Part shown: positions 51,437 to 60,751 of the stretch, one piece after another
Position numbering within the stretch: the first letter of the stretch is position 1
How the letters are laid out: every line of letters starts with the position of its first letter
Source: an uncultured Lachnospiraceae bacterium
Lineage (GTDB): Bacteria > Bacillota > Clostridia > Lachnospirales > Lachnospiraceae
Assembly: GCA_948470755.1 (NCBI GenBank)
Contig: CAOKPU010000003.1
Coordinates: 1-64,000 of the forward strand
DNA: 64,000 nt
Direction: 5' to 3'
Notes under the pieces: generated by a model
What the model was told of the DNA's origin: nothing
Seen by the model: the letters and a program-made list of their open reading frames with translations, nothing else
Databases searched by the model: none
Made by a program: the position numbers and the translations under genes

Positions 51437-52711
51437 TTAAGAATTTTCCGCTTTCACCTCCAGCCCTTCCTTCGGGTAACGATTCACTGCATTCCATAAG
51501 ATCCACTCTTCATAACCGGCATCATAAACCGCCTGTATCTGCTGGCGGATCTGTCTGCCTCCATAAGAAATATGCCCTTTTACCCAGGTTGCCGTAAAGG
51601 CCTGCAGCCATGGCCGCACCAAAGCCCTTTCTTTTTCCGGGATCTTCTCCAGCTCTTTTTTAGAACCTTCCATTGCAGCCAAAACCGTTTCATAAGGTTT
51701 TGCATCCGGGATCTCCAGCCCAAAAACATGGCTGCCATAATGGGAAGGATAAACCATAGGGGAAAGTACGTCCACACATTTCCCTAAGTCCGCATAATCC
51801 TGCCCTACCCGTTCCACATCCGTCTCACTTCCGATAATCGTACCAAATACATCTGCAGTCACCACGATCCCTTTCCGGTGCAGCCTGGAAACTGCATAAT
51901 CCAGGAAACCCCCAATTGCCTGTTTTTTCGGATAATCTTCCATATCCACGCCATAATCCGCAGCATCCGCGTCGCTGCCTATCGGAAAACGGACATAATC
52001 AAATTGTATTTCATCAAACCCGGCCTCTGCTGCCGATTCCGCCACATCCGTAAGATACTCCCACACTTCCTCTTTATAGGGGTTCACCCATGCTATGCCA
52101 TTTACATCCGTCACCGGGGCCCCATCGCTTTTTTTCAAGGCAAGCCCCGGCCTTCCCTTTGCCAGAAAGGGATCCTTAAAGCAGACGATCCTTGCAATGG
52201 TATATATCCCGTGTTCCTGAACCTCTTTCATAAACTTTTCCATATCCGATATATAAGGAGTGCATGCGCCTATATCCTGTGCCGTTTCCAAATCCATCTT
52301 CCATGTAATATTCCCTTCATCGTTTTTCACATCTATGACCATAGTATTCAGTTCCGTATCATCCACCAATTGCAGCAACTCCTGAAACGCATGGCTGCCC
52401 GCCATCGGCCCCGTTACGTAGATCCCTTTTACCTTAACCCGGCCTGTTTCCCTCTCTCTTACATCTTCTTTCACCGTTTCCTCCGCAATCTCTTCCTCTT
52501 TCCTTCCGGACGCTTTGTCTTCTTCCTCTTTCCTGCCTTCCGGCACCCCTCCCGTATCCTCCCCGGAATCCTCCCGGACGCTTTCCGCCATCGCTTCCAT
52601 CCCCTTTTCTTCCATCAGCCATCCGGCCTTCCCTGCCCCTAGTCCTGCTGCCAAAAGAATTATAAGACATACAGGAACAGCTATTCTCAAATATCCCTTT
52701 TTGCCTTTCAT
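51437..52711 (-). CDS. Putative glycoside hydrolase (DUF4015), membrane-anchored
   Basis: 424 residues: N-terminal membrane helix (about 8-28), charged linker (about 35-90), and a DUF4015 TIM-barrel domain ('VKGIYVTGPMAGSHAFQELL', 'MVIDVKNDEGNITWKMDL', 'FDEIQFDYVRFPIGSD', 'TADVFGTIIGSE', 'LSPMVYPSHYG'). Conserved Asp and Glu in 'EIQFDYVRFP' are candidate catalytic residues. The enzyme should face outward and act on wall or capsular polysaccharide. It lies just upstream of the sigma factor gene. Confidence 0.87.
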   Translation of the reverse strand: MKGKKGYLRIAVPVCLIILLAAGLGAGKAGWLMEEKGMEAMAESVREDSGEDTGGVPEGRKEEEDKASGRKEEEIAEETVKEDVRERETGRVKVKGIYVTGPMAGSHAFQELLQLVDDTELNTMVIDVKNDEGNITWKMDLETAQDIGACTPYISDMEKFMKEVQEHGIYTIARIVCFKDPFLAKGRPGLALKKSDGAPVTDVNGIAWVNPYKEEVWEYLTDVAESAAEAGFDEIQFDYVRFPIGSDADAADYGVDMEDYPKKQAIGGFLDYAVSRLHRKGIVVTADVFGTIIGSETDVERVGQDYADLGKCVDVLSPMVYPSHYGSHVFGLEIPDAKPYETVLAAMEGSKKELEKIPEKERALVRPWLQAFTATWVKGHISYGGRQIRQQIQAVYDAGYEEWILWNAVNRYPKEGLEVKAENS

Positions 52712-52777
52712 CCATTCATCCTTCTTTCTTTTTCTATTCCCTCCGGATACATTACATCCCTTTTAGCTTTCCCATCT

Positions 52778-52806
52778 ATTGTAGCAAGGCATTCCTCATA
52801 ATACAA
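52778..52806 (-). promoter_or_regulatory. Candidate promoter of the DUF4015 gene
   Basis: TTGTAT (52806-52801), 17 bases, TACAAT (52783-52778) on the minus strand, about 70 bases upstream of the start codon. Confidence 0.45.
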
Positions 52807-52823
52807 TCTTTCCTTCCATATTT

Positions 52824-52860
52824 AAAAATGCCATGCGGGCAAACCAATTCCGCATGGCAT
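52824..52860 (-). terminator. Terminator of the second sugar operon
   Basis: ATGCCATGCGG/CCGCATGGCAT (11 bp, 52828-52838 and 52850-52860), followed on the minus strand by TTTT. It closes the operon ending with the MBL gene. Confidence 0.85.
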
Positions 52861-52874
52861 TTTCTTTTTTTCAT

Positions 52875-53723
52875 TCAATCTTTCGGCCAATCGTTGTCAG
52901 ATAGGCCGGAAACCTGTACGCTTCCATATTCGGCCACCATCTTCATAGCGCCTTCCGAAGACAGGGCATCCGGTACTTTTTTATATACCGCCGTACCATC
53001 CTGTATGGATTTCAAACATGCCACGGCATCCGGCAACACCGCATCCCCCAACGGGGAACCGAAACCTCTGAAATCATGATGGCTGTTGTAAACCAGATCA
53101 TAAGCAATTCCCTTAAGATCAAGAAGACGCTCCAGGCCTTTCCGCGCTTCCTCCATCACATCCTCAGGAATCAGAAGATTTCTATTGCAGGCATCCCCGG
53201 CCAGCAATATCCGGCTTTTATCATCGATCACCGCACACTCCCCTGCCGTATGGCCGGGGCAATGATAAACCGTCACCTTTCTTCCTCCCAGATCAAAGAC
53301 CTGCCCGTCCTGCAGGATGTGCTTTACGGGTTCTTTCGGCCATTCGACAATATCCCTTTCCACATCGTAAGCATAATTTTTGTTTTCCCTGCCCGCGATC
53401 AACTTTGCATAAAATTTGCGTCCCGTCAGCGTAGGCGGCACCGGAAGATCGCTCCAGTCAGCATCCTCACCGTGAATCCACACATCGTCAAAAAATCCCG
53501 CGCCGCCGATATGATCCGCATGATTATGGGTCAGCACCACATCGTAAGGCTTGTCCGTGATTTTATGTTCGATCACCCAGCGCAGATTGCCGATACCCGT
53601 TCCGGTATCCAAAACAAGCGCCCGCTCTTCCCCAACGATTACAAACACGGAGGCACAGTCAAATTCATCTATTTCAAACATTCCTTCTGAAAACTCATAA
53701 TATGGTAATGCGCGTGTCCTCAT
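52875..53723 (-). CDS. MBL-fold metallohydrolase
   Basis: 282 residues. The beta-lactamase-fold metal motif 'THNHADHIGG' with later 'HCPGHTAGECAVID', 'LAGDACNR' and 'NSHHDFRGFG' is complete. Likely a hydrolase of a small ester, thioester or lactone. It is the last gene of the RbsBAC-like operon, 11 bases after the permease gene, so its substrate may be the imported compound or a derivative. Confidence 0.88.
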   Translation of the reverse strand: MRTRALPYYEFSEGMFEIDEFDCASVFVIVGEERALVLDTGTGIGNLRWVIEHKITDKPYDVVLTHNHADHIGGAGFFDDVWIHGEDADWSDLPVPPTLTGRKFYAKLIAGRENKNYAYDVERDIVEWPKEPVKHILQDGQVFDLGGRKVTVYHCPGHTAGECAVIDDKSRILLAGDACNRNLLIPEDVMEEARKGLERLLDLKGIAYDLVYNSHHDFRGFGSPLGDAVLPDAVACLKSIQDGTAVYKKVPDALSSEGAMKMVAEYGSVQVSGLSDNDWPKD

Positions 53724-53734
53724 ACTTCCTCCCC

Positions 53735-54697
53735 TTATTTTATCCTTTTCTTTTTACCGCCCTGATAACAGTCGATCGCTACCGCTATTAATAGAATCAA
53801 GCCCTTTACCACGCTCTGGAAGTTAGAATTTACTCCCATCAGTACCAGGCCATTGTCCAAAATGCCCAGAATGATAACGCCTACCACAACGCCGCTGATC
53901 TTTCCTTCGCCGCCGCTGATGCTGATCCCGCCCAGGCAGGCTGCCGTCATGCAGTCGAAGGGATAGCTGCTTCCCGCCCCTGGCTGGGAGGCATTCGTCC
54001 TTCCCACCATGATAACTGCCGCAATGCTGGCTGCAAAGCCTGTAAATGCATAAATAAAGATCGTCAATTTATCCACATTAATGCCCGCAAGCCTTGCCGC
54101 CTCCTTATTTCCTCCGAGCGCATATATATGGCGGCCAAGATAGGTTTTATTCATAACAATCCATCCAAAAACGACGAACAAAAGGAAGATGATAACGGGA
54201 ACCGGAATAATGCCGATATATCCTTGGCCGATCCTGGTAAAGCCTTCCGGCATTCCTGTGATAGGATAGCCTCCGGTAATCAAATAAGCGACTCCTTGCA
54301 GCACTAACATCATGGACAACGTCACGATGATGGGCGCCATATGGAGTTTGATTGCCAGAATACCGTTTAAGCTGCCAAAAATACAGCCTGTCAGAATGCC
54401 GATCAAAATGGCGGGAACAATCCCCAGGTTCAGGTTGACCATCAGATATCCCAAAATCATGCCAACCACAGCCATCTGCCCGCCCACCGACAGATCCATG
54501 CCGCCTCCGATCATTACTGCGGATACGCCGACTACTACAATGCCGAACATAGATACCTGACGCAAAATATTTATCACATTATTCGATGATAGGAAGTTCG
54601 GCGCAAAAATTGCAAAAAAGACAAAAACAACTGCAAGAAAAATATAAATACCAAATTTCTTATAATAATCAATCCATGTTTTTTTCGTTTGTTCCAT
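53735..54697 (-). CDS. Sugar ABC transporter permease, RbsC-like
   Basis: 320 residues, about eight helices, with the conserved 'GVSAVMIGGGMDLSVGGQMA', 'GGNKEAARLAGINVDKLTIF' and 'CLGGISISGGEGKISGVVVG'. It forms the channel of the importer. ATG 54697 follows GGAGG by nine bases and overlaps the ATPase gene end by 29 bases. Confidence 0.92.
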   Translation of the reverse strand: MEQTKKTWIDYYKKFGIYIFLAVVFVFFAIFAPNFLSSNNVINILRQVSMFGIVVVGVSAVMIGGGMDLSVGGQMAVVGMILGYLMVNLNLGIVPAILIGILTGCIFGSLNGILAIKLHMAPIIVTLSMMLVLQGVAYLITGGYPITGMPEGFTRIGQGYIGIIPVPVIIFLLFVVFGWIVMNKTYLGRHIYALGGNKEAARLAGINVDKLTIFIYAFTGFAASIAAVIMVGRTNASQPGAGSSYPFDCMTAACLGGISISGGEGKISGVVVGVIILGILDNGLVLMGVNSNFQSVVKGLILLIAVAIDCYQGGKKKRIK

Positions 54698-56183
54698 TTT
54701 CTTTTCCTCCAGACGCCAAATCCAAAATATAATTCTGATCAAATTCTTCTTTGGCTACTTCTCCTATTTTTTCCCCTTCATAAATGACGATTACCCGATC
54801 GGACATCCCCAAAAGCTCCGGCATATCCGATGATACCATGAGAATCGATTTGCCGCTCTCTGCCAACTCATTCATTAATTTATAAATCTCCTGTTTTGCC
54901 CCCACATCGATTCCCCTGGTAGGCTCGTCAAAGATCACGATCTCGCTGTTTGCCGCCAGCGTCTTTGCAAGCACTACTTTTTGTTGGTTGCCGCCGCTTA
55001 AGTTCCGCACCCGCTGCTCTAAGCTCGGCGTCTTTATGCGGAATTTTTCCTGATACTCTTCCGCCGCCTTGTTTTCCTTCTTTGTATCCACAAACAATCC
55101 GTTGGAAAATGCCTTCAGATTGTTGATTACGGTATTCCACTTAATCGTCATCGGCAAAAATACTCCATGGGCTTTGCGATCCTCAGGAATGTAACCAATC
55201 CCTGCATGAATGGCGTCGCCGCAGCATTTAATATGTACTTCCTTGCCATGGATATATATTTTCCCCGACTCCATGGGATCGGCTCCGTAAATCACCCGCA
55301 TCAGTTCCGTACGCCCTGCCCCTACCAGTCCGGCAAACCCAAGGATTTCCCCCCGATGCAAAGCAAAAGAAATATCCCTGTCCCCATTGCCGCATAGGTC
55401 TTCCACCCGCAGTACTTCCTCTCCTATCTGCGCTTTTCTGGAAGGATAGCTTTCCTTCAGTTCCCTTCCTGCCATCATGGCAATTAATTTCTTCCGGTCA
55501 ATGTCTTCTATTTTCTCGGTCCCCACATAGGCGCCGTCCCGCATGACCGTTACCCTGTCCGCTATTTCAAACAATTCTTCAAGACGGTGGGAAATGTAGA
55601 TAATCGTTACGCCTTTTTTCTTCAAATCACGCACAACGCGGAAGAGCGTGTCCACTTCGCTGACTGTCAGAGGCGCCGTAGGCTCGTCCATGATCAATAT
55701 TTTCACGTCCTTACTGACGGCCTTTGCAATCTCCACAATTTGCTGGCAGGCCGGAGACAGATCCCTGACCGGCTTTGATACATCGATTTCCACATGCATT
55801 CCATCAAACAGCTCTTTTGCCCGCCGTTCGCGTTCCTTTATATTTACAAAGATTCCCTTGGAAGTTTTTTCACCCAAAAAGACATTTTCCGCCGCGCTGA
55901 TTCCCGGCACCAGTGTAAATTCCTGATAAATGACGCCGATCCCCTGCTCCTTTGCCAGTTTCGGAGTCATTTCGGAAAATTCCTTCCCGTTTACAATAAT
56001 TGTGCCGGAAGTCGGCGTAATCGCGCCGGACAACGTTTTGATCAGCGTCGATTTCCCTGCTCCGTTTTCCCCGATCAGAGCATGGATCTCCCCTTCCTCT
56101 ACATCAAAGGAGAGATGATCGATGGCGCGCACCCCCGGATAATCTTTCGTGATTTCCCTCACGCTTAATATTGTATTCGCCAT
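54669..56183 (-). CDS. Sugar ABC transporter ATPase, RbsA-like
   Basis: About 504 residues, two intact cassettes: 'GENGAGKST', 'ILIMDEPTAPL' and then 'GLVGAGRTE', 'LSGGNQQK', 'IVIFDEPTRGID'. ATG 56183 is favoured (AAAGG eight bases upstream); ATG 56189 is an alternative. This is the functional ATPase, in contrast to the degenerate paralogue at 58363. Confidence 0.93.
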   Translation of the reverse strand: MANTILSVREITKDYPGVRAIDHLSFDVEEGEIHALIGENGAGKSTLIKTLSGAITPTSGTIIVNGKEFSEMTPKLAKEQGIGVIYQEFTLVPGISAAENVFLGEKTSKGIFVNIKERERRAKELFDGMHVEIDVSKPVRDLSPACQQIVEIAKAVSKDVKILIMDEPTAPLTVSEVDTLFRVVRDLKKKGVTIIYISHRLEELFEIADRVTVMRDGAYVGTEKIEDIDRKKLIAMMAGRELKESYPSRKAQIGEEVLRVEDLCGNGDRDISFALHRGEILGFAGLVGAGRTELMRVIYGADPMESGKIYIHGKEVHIKCCGDAIHAGIGYIPEDRKAHGVFLPMTIKWNTVINNLKAFSNGLFVDTKKENKAAEEYQEKFRIKTPSLEQRVRNLSGGNQQKVVLAKTLAANSEIVIFDEPTRGIDVGAKQEIYKLMNELAESGKSILMVSSDMPELLGMSDRVIVIYEGEKIGEVAKEEFDQNYILDLASGGKENGTNEKNMD

Positions 56184-56203
56184 ACTCATTTCCTTTCAAA
56201 ATC

Positions 56204-56230
56204 AGCGCTGCCCGTTTACGGGACAGCGCT
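56204..56230 (-). terminator. Hairpin between the RbsB-like and RbsA-like genes
   Basis: AGCGCTG/CAGCGCT with inner CCCGT/ACGGG and one bulge, in the short gap after the binding-protein stop. On the minus strand GATTTTG follows, so termination is partial at best. It sets a high binding-protein to transporter ratio, as at 39129. Confidence 0.55.
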
Positions 56231-56253
56231 GTATTTAATTGCTCTTATCCTTC

Positions 56254-57267
56254 TTATTCCGTATAATATTCATCAATATTAGCACTGGTAATGCTAATCG
56301 TCTCTGCTGTAATAACCTCGTCAAAAGTTTCGCCGTTTAAAACACGCTCGGCATACTCGGCCATCATAGGAGCGAGAGGCGCAAACATAATCGTACCTTT
56401 CTGGGGATCTCCCGCTTTAATGCCTGCCATTGCCTGTGCCGTACCATCACAGGAAAAGATACCGAAGTTTTCTACATCGACATTTGCGGCTTTTGCGGCT
56501 TCCATGGATTCCACTGCCGCCGCATCCCCATAGCATACGATACAGTTTAAATCCGGATATTTCTGAAGCATGTTTTCCGTAGTGGAAGTACCGGAGCCGA
56601 CTACATCCTTTCCAATATCAACTACTTCCAGAATCTCTGCCTCCTTAGCATTCTCTGCAATCGCATCCTGGATTCCCTGTCCGCGGTTCTGCATATCCTG
56701 ATTCTGTACCGTTGTATAAACTACCACTTTCCCTGCGCCGCCAAGCTGGGAATTAATCCACTCGGCCGCCATCTCGCCAATCGATACGCCTACCTGGTAT
56801 TGATCCGTATTCAGGCATACATCATAAACCTCCGTCTGCACGCCGCATTCCATAATTTTTACGCCCGCCGCCTGCGCATCTGCCAAAGCGGAATCACAGG
56901 AACTATCGGAAACCATGGCGATAATCACATTACAATTTCCTGTTACCATATTTTCAATATTGGTAACTGCCTTCGCGGAATCATTGTCAAAACTTACGGA
57001 TACATATTCCCAACCTCTGTCTGCACATTCTGTTTTCAGACCGTCATCGATTGAAATAAAGAATTCTGTCTGCAATGTCGGGGCCAGAAACCCGATTTTA
57101 TAACTTTTGCTTCCTTCTGCTGTTTCTTCATTTTTTGCCGTTTCTTCCGTTCCGGCCTCTGCCGCAGGCTCCTGAGCCTTTTCACTCGCCGGTGCGGAAC
57201 CGCACCCTGCCAACACCGTTGCCGCCAACGTCATGCCGAGCAGCATACTCAATAATTTCTTAATCAT
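56254..57267 (-). CDS. Sugar-binding lipoprotein, RbsB-like
   Basis: 337 residues with lipoprotein Cys22 ('VLAGC'), an acidic linker and a type I binding fold ('IGFLAPTLQTEFFISIDDGL', 'VIIAMVSDSSCDSALADAQA', 'VKIMECG', 'CYGDAAAVESMEAAKAANV'). Hexose/pentose or autoinducer-2-like ligand; the specificity cannot be read. GGGAGG precedes the ATG. Confidence 0.92.
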   Translation of the reverse strand: MIKKLLSMLLGMTLAATVLAGCGSAPASEKAQEPAAEAGTEETAKNEETAEGSKSYKIGFLAPTLQTEFFISIDDGLKTECADRGWEYVSVSFDNDSAKAVTNIENMVTGNCNVIIAMVSDSSCDSALADAQAAGVKIMECGVQTEVYDVCLNTDQYQVGVSIGEMAAEWINSQLGGAGKVVVYTTVQNQDMQNRGQGIQDAIAENAKEAEILEVVDIGKDVVGSGTSTTENMLQKYPDLNCIVCYGDAAAVESMEAAKAANVDVENFGIFSCDGTAQAMAGIKAGDPQKGTIMFAPLAPMMAEYAERVLNGETFDEVITAETISITSANIDEYYTE

Positions 57268-57305
57268 ATGATACCTCCCATTGATTGAATTGATTTGATA
57301 AATTT

Positions 57306-57334
57306 ACTTTACCTTTTCCACATGCTTCTTTCAA
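57306..57334 (-). promoter_or_regulatory. Candidate internal promoter before the binding-protein gene
   Basis: TTGAAA (57334-57329), 17 bases, TAAAGT (57311-57306) on the minus strand, about 40 bases before the lipoprotein gene. Confidence 0.4.
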
Positions 57335-57366
57335 TGAGGGGATTTTTGGAATTAGGGGGATGATTC

Positions 57367-58188
57367 TCAGTTCTTTTTTCTGATGCCCAGCGCCAGTGCC
57401 ACAAGAATAATACTTCCTTCCAATATATTTTCAAAACGGTACAAATAACCGCTCCCTGTAAGGAACGTAACCCCTAACGTCACCGCCAAAGCGCCGGATG
57501 CCATTCCAAGGATACGCCCTTTTCCCGTACCGGGGAGGATGCCTCCTAAGAAAACCGCAGTAAGGATCTGATAAAGATATGTTGCGCCCAATGCGCTGTT
57601 GCTGCTCCCCGTGCGAAACATAAGAAATGCCGCGGATATGGAAAAAAAGAAAGAAGAAAATAAATGAACCACCACGGAAATACCGAAACATTTCACACCA
57701 TTTTCCCGGGCCAACGGCAAATCCTCCCCCAACATCCTGCAATATTTTCCATAATACGTCTTTTCCAGAAAAAAGAAGGCTCCGGCCACACAAAAAACCG
57801 TGATTATAAGCTCCACTACCGTATAAAGATTCCCCCGATAGCTTTCTTGCAACCCGGGTATCACTATGCCTGTATAATCCACTGTCACCAAAAGAAAATT
57901 AGATAAGATCACCTGCATCGCCAACGTAAAAATAATCGAAGGGATGCGCAGCTTTACGAGAAAAACCGCCTTAAGGAATCCAAGACAAAAATTAAAAAAA
58001 AGAATGCCGATACATCCCACCCCGACAGGACAACCCCCCGCAATCAACGAAACACCGACAAGGGCGGAGGCGGAAAGCTGCGCCGCAAACGCAAGATCGA
58101 TTACCCCGCCGATCATTTCCAAAGACACCCCCACCGTCAAAAGCGTAATCAAAGATATTTGCCTGATGAAAAAAGAAATATTTATCAT
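57367..58188 (-). CDS. RbsC-like permease lacking the first membrane helix
   Basis: 273 residues from ATG 58188 (GGAG seven bases upstream). 'GVSLEMIGGVIDLAFAAQLS' aligns with the canonical 'GVSAVMIGGGMDLSVGGQMA' of the permease at 53735, and 'AVFLGGILPGTGKGRILGMA' with its 'CLGGISISGGEGKISG'. About 45 N-terminal residues, including the first helix, are absent. An open frame continues upstream to 58344, but only through a hairpin repeat, so that part is not believed to be protein. It lies between the degenerate ABC protein and the RbsB-like gene, suggesting a permease specialised for sensing. Confidence 0.8.
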   Translation of the reverse strand: MINISFFIRQISLITLLTVGVSLEMIGGVIDLAFAAQLSASALVGVSLIAGGCPVGVGCIGILFFNFCLGFLKAVFLVKLRIPSIIFTLAMQVILSNFLLVTVDYTGIVIPGLQESYRGNLYTVVELIITVFCVAGAFFFLEKTYYGKYCRMLGEDLPLARENGVKCFGISVVVHLFSSFFFSISAAFLMFRTGSSNSALGATYLYQILTAVFLGGILPGTGKGRILGMASGALAVTLGVTFLTGSGYLYRFENILEGSIILVALALGIRKKN

Positions 58189-58200
58189 TTTAATCTCCAT

Positions 58201-58362
58201 TCCAAAGCGTCTACGCGACGGGATCATTGAGGCTATTTGCGATGCTCCGGCACAAACCCTGATGAAAAATGCCGCATTTTGGGCATTTTTCGGTGTGAGA
58301 AAAGTCAGCTTGGCTGACTTAGTACTTCTCCGCGAAGCAGCCATTGCTGTTGAGCTGATTTT
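58201..58362. repeat. Hairpin-rich repeat inserted between two genes of the operon
   Basis: Tight inverted repeats: GAAAAATGCC/GGCATTTTTC (58264-58291), AAGTCAGC/GCTGACTT (58302-58320), CTTC/GAAG and CAGC/GCTG (58338-58349). The first matches the AATGCC...GGCATT module of the array at 9097, and GCTGATTTTTCAATC near the right end resembles the long stem there (GCTGATTTTATCAATC). It separates the degenerate ABC gene from the permease gene without a U-run. Confidence 0.65.
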
Positions 58363-59766
58363 TCAATCTACTCCCTGCCATCTTGTGCAGATCACCCGAT
58401 CCGCAATACTTCCGGCCGCATCATCCGCCGTTTCCAAAAGGGCAAATGCCGTCCCGCGTCCGGCCATCTGCAAAAGCTGCCCCGCCATCCACCGTTTCAT
58501 CTCCGGATCAAAACGGGACAACACATTATAAGCGATTAACATTTTAGGATGATACAGCTTCCACCTATAACAGAGAAGTTTCCATACGGCTTCATCCGTA
58601 AGGCTTCCCGTCTGCCTGCCTTCCCCTGAAATCTCCGAAAAGTCCATATCCTGCAGGATAAACCGTTCCCCGGGCCGGTAAAACCCCAGACGGCTGATCC
58701 TCTTTAAGGAGGGCATGAGAATATTATCCGTCACGCTCATATTCGGAAACAACTCATCTTCTATCCTCTCTTTTCCCCAGAAAAAAATATTATACTTCTG
58801 CAGCGCGTCCGGTCTTTTGCAGACCGTTCTGCGCCCATTTGCCTCCAATGCTACCCCGCCTTCGCCAAGCCCCATCATCCCCCGGCAAAGCGCTTGCTGA
58901 TGCTCCCAGCCGTTTGATGGAAAATATAGGATTTCCCCGGGATGTATCTCAAAACTGCATGGCTTTCCGTCCGGAAAATGCCAGGAAAAACGAAAATACT
59001 CTCCGTCCGCCTTTCCCGCCGGCTCCTTTTTCTCTATCCCTTCCGGCACCGGTCCTGCCGAACATTCCCAATAAGATTGAAATGTCTCCCTTTCAAAAAA
59101 TTTTTTTATTATCCTCCCCTTTTTTACCAATAGGATATGATCAGCCAGCGATGCAAAACCTTTCGGATTGCTGTCATAGATTAGCATGGAAATGCCCGCT
59201 TCCCGTATTTTCCCCAGTATTTTCAAAAGGCGCTCCTGATCCTCCTGATTGCAGATAAAAGACAGATTATTCACTACCAGCATTCTTGGCCGCAGGTCCG
59301 CCAGCCTTACCAGTTGTAAAAGCACTTTGTCAATTGCACGCAGCGACTCTACCTTTTGTTCCGGCCGTAAAGGCAACCCATAACGCGCAAACAATTCCTG
59401 CGTCCGCAAAAGAACCGCTTTCTGGTTCAGGCGCACCTTTTTTAAGCTGTTTGGGCGGAGCAAAAAAATATTCTCCGCCAGATTCAACGAATTCATAAAA
59501 CGGACATGGCTGTCCACATAATAAACCCTTTCCCTTTGGAAAAAGGCTTCCGTACATTCGCTCGGCATTCCCTCCGAATCAAAGATTTGGCCTCCCACAA
59601 TGCGGCTGTCCCCATTAAAGATCTCGGCAACGCTTCTTCCCGTATGGTCCAGACTACAGAACAGGTAACTTTCCTGTTCAAAAAATACCATATTCAGCCC
59701 TGTTATTTGCTCCTGATACTTATTTCTGACTGAAAGCTCATAAAACCTCAAAAATTCCCGTTTCAT
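58363..59766 (-). CDS. Degenerate RbsA-like tandem ABC protein (probable pseudo-ATPase)
   Basis: 467 residues that line up over the full length with the RbsA-like ATPase at 54669, yet both ATP sites are lost. First half: Walker A 'GENGAGKST' becomes 'SLDHTGRSV' (38-46), signature 'LSPACQQ' becomes 'LRAIDKV' and Walker B 'ILIMDEP' becomes 'MLVVNNL' (162-168). Second half: 'GLVGAGRTE' becomes 'SNGWEHQQA', 'LSGGNQQK' becomes 'GSLTDEAV' and 'VIFDEP' becomes 'LIAYNV'. The frame is intact and ATGA-coupled to the kinase gene, so it is a maintained gene. I infer a structural or signalling role with the adjacent permease. Confidence 0.8.
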   Translation of the reverse strand: MKREFLRFYELSVRNKYQEQITGLNMVFFEQESYLFCSLDHTGRSVAEIFNGDSRIVGGQIFDSEGMPSECTEAFFQRERVYYVDSHVRFMNSLNLAENIFLLRPNSLKKVRLNQKAVLLRTQELFARYGLPLRPEQKVESLRAIDKVLLQLVRLADLRPRMLVVNNLSFICNQEDQERLLKILGKIREAGISMLIYDSNPKGFASLADHILLVKKGRIIKKFFERETFQSYWECSAGPVPEGIEKKEPAGKADGEYFRFSWHFPDGKPCSFEIHPGEILYFPSNGWEHQQALCRGMMGLGEGGVALEANGRRTVCKRPDALQKYNIFFWGKERIEDELFPNMSVTDNILMPSLKRISRLGFYRPGERFILQDMDFSEISGEGRQTGSLTDEAVWKLLCYRWKLYHPKMLIAYNVLSRFDPEMKRWMAGQLLQMAGRGTAFALLETADDAAGSIADRVICTRWQGVD

Positions 59767-60743
59767 ACTTGTTCCCTTCCCGTACGGACAGGCATTTGGA
59801 TCTCCACATCGGTCCCTTCCCCCTCCATGCTGTAAACATGCAGTCCATAGCTTTCCCCGAATAAAAGCTTTAGCCTCTGGTTCACATTATAAAGCGCGAT
59901 ACCGTTTCCATGAGCAGAGACATCCCCGTCTTTTCTTCTTCCTCGTTCCATCCCTTCGCGCAGCTTTTGAAGCTGCGCTTCATCCATACCTATGCCATTG
60001 TCGGACACCATAATCAGGACCAGGCGTCCCGTCACGCGGATGCGGATGATGACATGACATTCCCCCTGTTTTGTTTCCAGTCCGTGAAAAATGGCGTTCT
60101 CCACGATAGGCTGCAAAGTCATCTTGGGAATCAGGCACGCATATGCCAGTTTGTCTTCCGTCTCCACACGAAATCGGAATTTATCTTCAAAACGATAATT
60201 TTGAATCATAATATAGTGTTGTATATTATTCAATTCATCCTGCACCGTCACCACATCTTCGTTTCTGCTGATGCTATAACGGAAAAAAGAAGCCAATGCC
60301 TTTGCCATTTTCGCAATGCTGTCACATCCCTGGCAGACAGCTTCACTGCGGATACACTCCAGCGTATTATAAAGGAAATGGGGATTAATCTGGCTCTGCA
60401 AAGAATTTATTTTGCTTTGCCTATCCTCCACTTTGGCGCTGTATTTGCTTTCCAGCCCATGGGCAGAAGTCTGCAAGGCCCATCCAACCCAATGAAGCAC
60501 CGGATTGGCCGACCTTTGAAAATATTCTTTCATTTCGGGCGATTCTACCGGCAGTTTCTGCGCCCGTTCCAATTCCCGCCAGAACAGGCTTGCCCGCAAC
60601 ATGCCGTACGCGGCCAAAAACAACGTGAAAATACCGGCCAGCATCTGTATAATCCCGCAGCACATCCAACTCATCAGGATGGCTGTGGCCAGAAGCACAA
60701 AATAAACGCATATCTTACCAGAGGTTTTCATAACGATAACCAT
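59763..60743 (-). CDS. LytS/YesM-type histidine kinase with minimal extracellular part
   Basis: 326 residues. Two membrane helices (about 10-28 and 30-52) are separated by only a few residues, so there is no external sensor domain and no HAMP. The kinase box 'INPHFLYNTLECIRSEAV' and ATPase 'ENAIFHGLETK', 'VSDNGIGM' are intact. Kinases of this shape, such as BceS, take their signal from a partner transporter. Here the coupled neighbour is the degenerate ABC protein. It starts eight bases after the regulator gene. Confidence 0.92.
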   Translation of the reverse strand: MVIVMKTSGKICVYFVLLATAILMSWMCCGIIQMLAGIFTLFLAAYGMLRASLFWRELERAQKLPVESPEMKEYFQRSANPVLHWVGWALQTSAHGLESKYSAKVEDRQSKINSLQSQINPHFLYNTLECIRSEAVCQGCDSIAKMAKALASFFRYSISRNEDVVTVQDELNNIQHYIMIQNYRFEDKFRFRVETEDKLAYACLIPKMTLQPIVENAIFHGLETKQGECHVIIRIRVTGRLVLIMVSDNGIGMDEAQLQKLREGMERGRRKDGDVSAHGNGIALYNVNQRLKLLFGESYGLHVYSMEGEGTDVEIQMPVRTGREQV

Positions 60744-60751
60744 GCCTTTCT

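Noticed and set aside
51878..52642. 255-codon plus-strand frame opposite the DUF4015 gene
   Set aside because: It is antisense to a recognisable domain protein and has the skewed Phe/His/Arg composition of a shadow frame.
58201..58344. N-terminal extension of the permease reading frame upstream of 58188
   Set aside because: It translates only the hairpin repeat, and a good ribosome site stands before ATG 58188.
58363..59766. Calling the degenerate ABC gene a pseudogene
   Set aside because: The 467-codon frame is intact, coupled by ATGA to the kinase gene, and retains full-length similarity to the family; only the ATPase motifs are lost.
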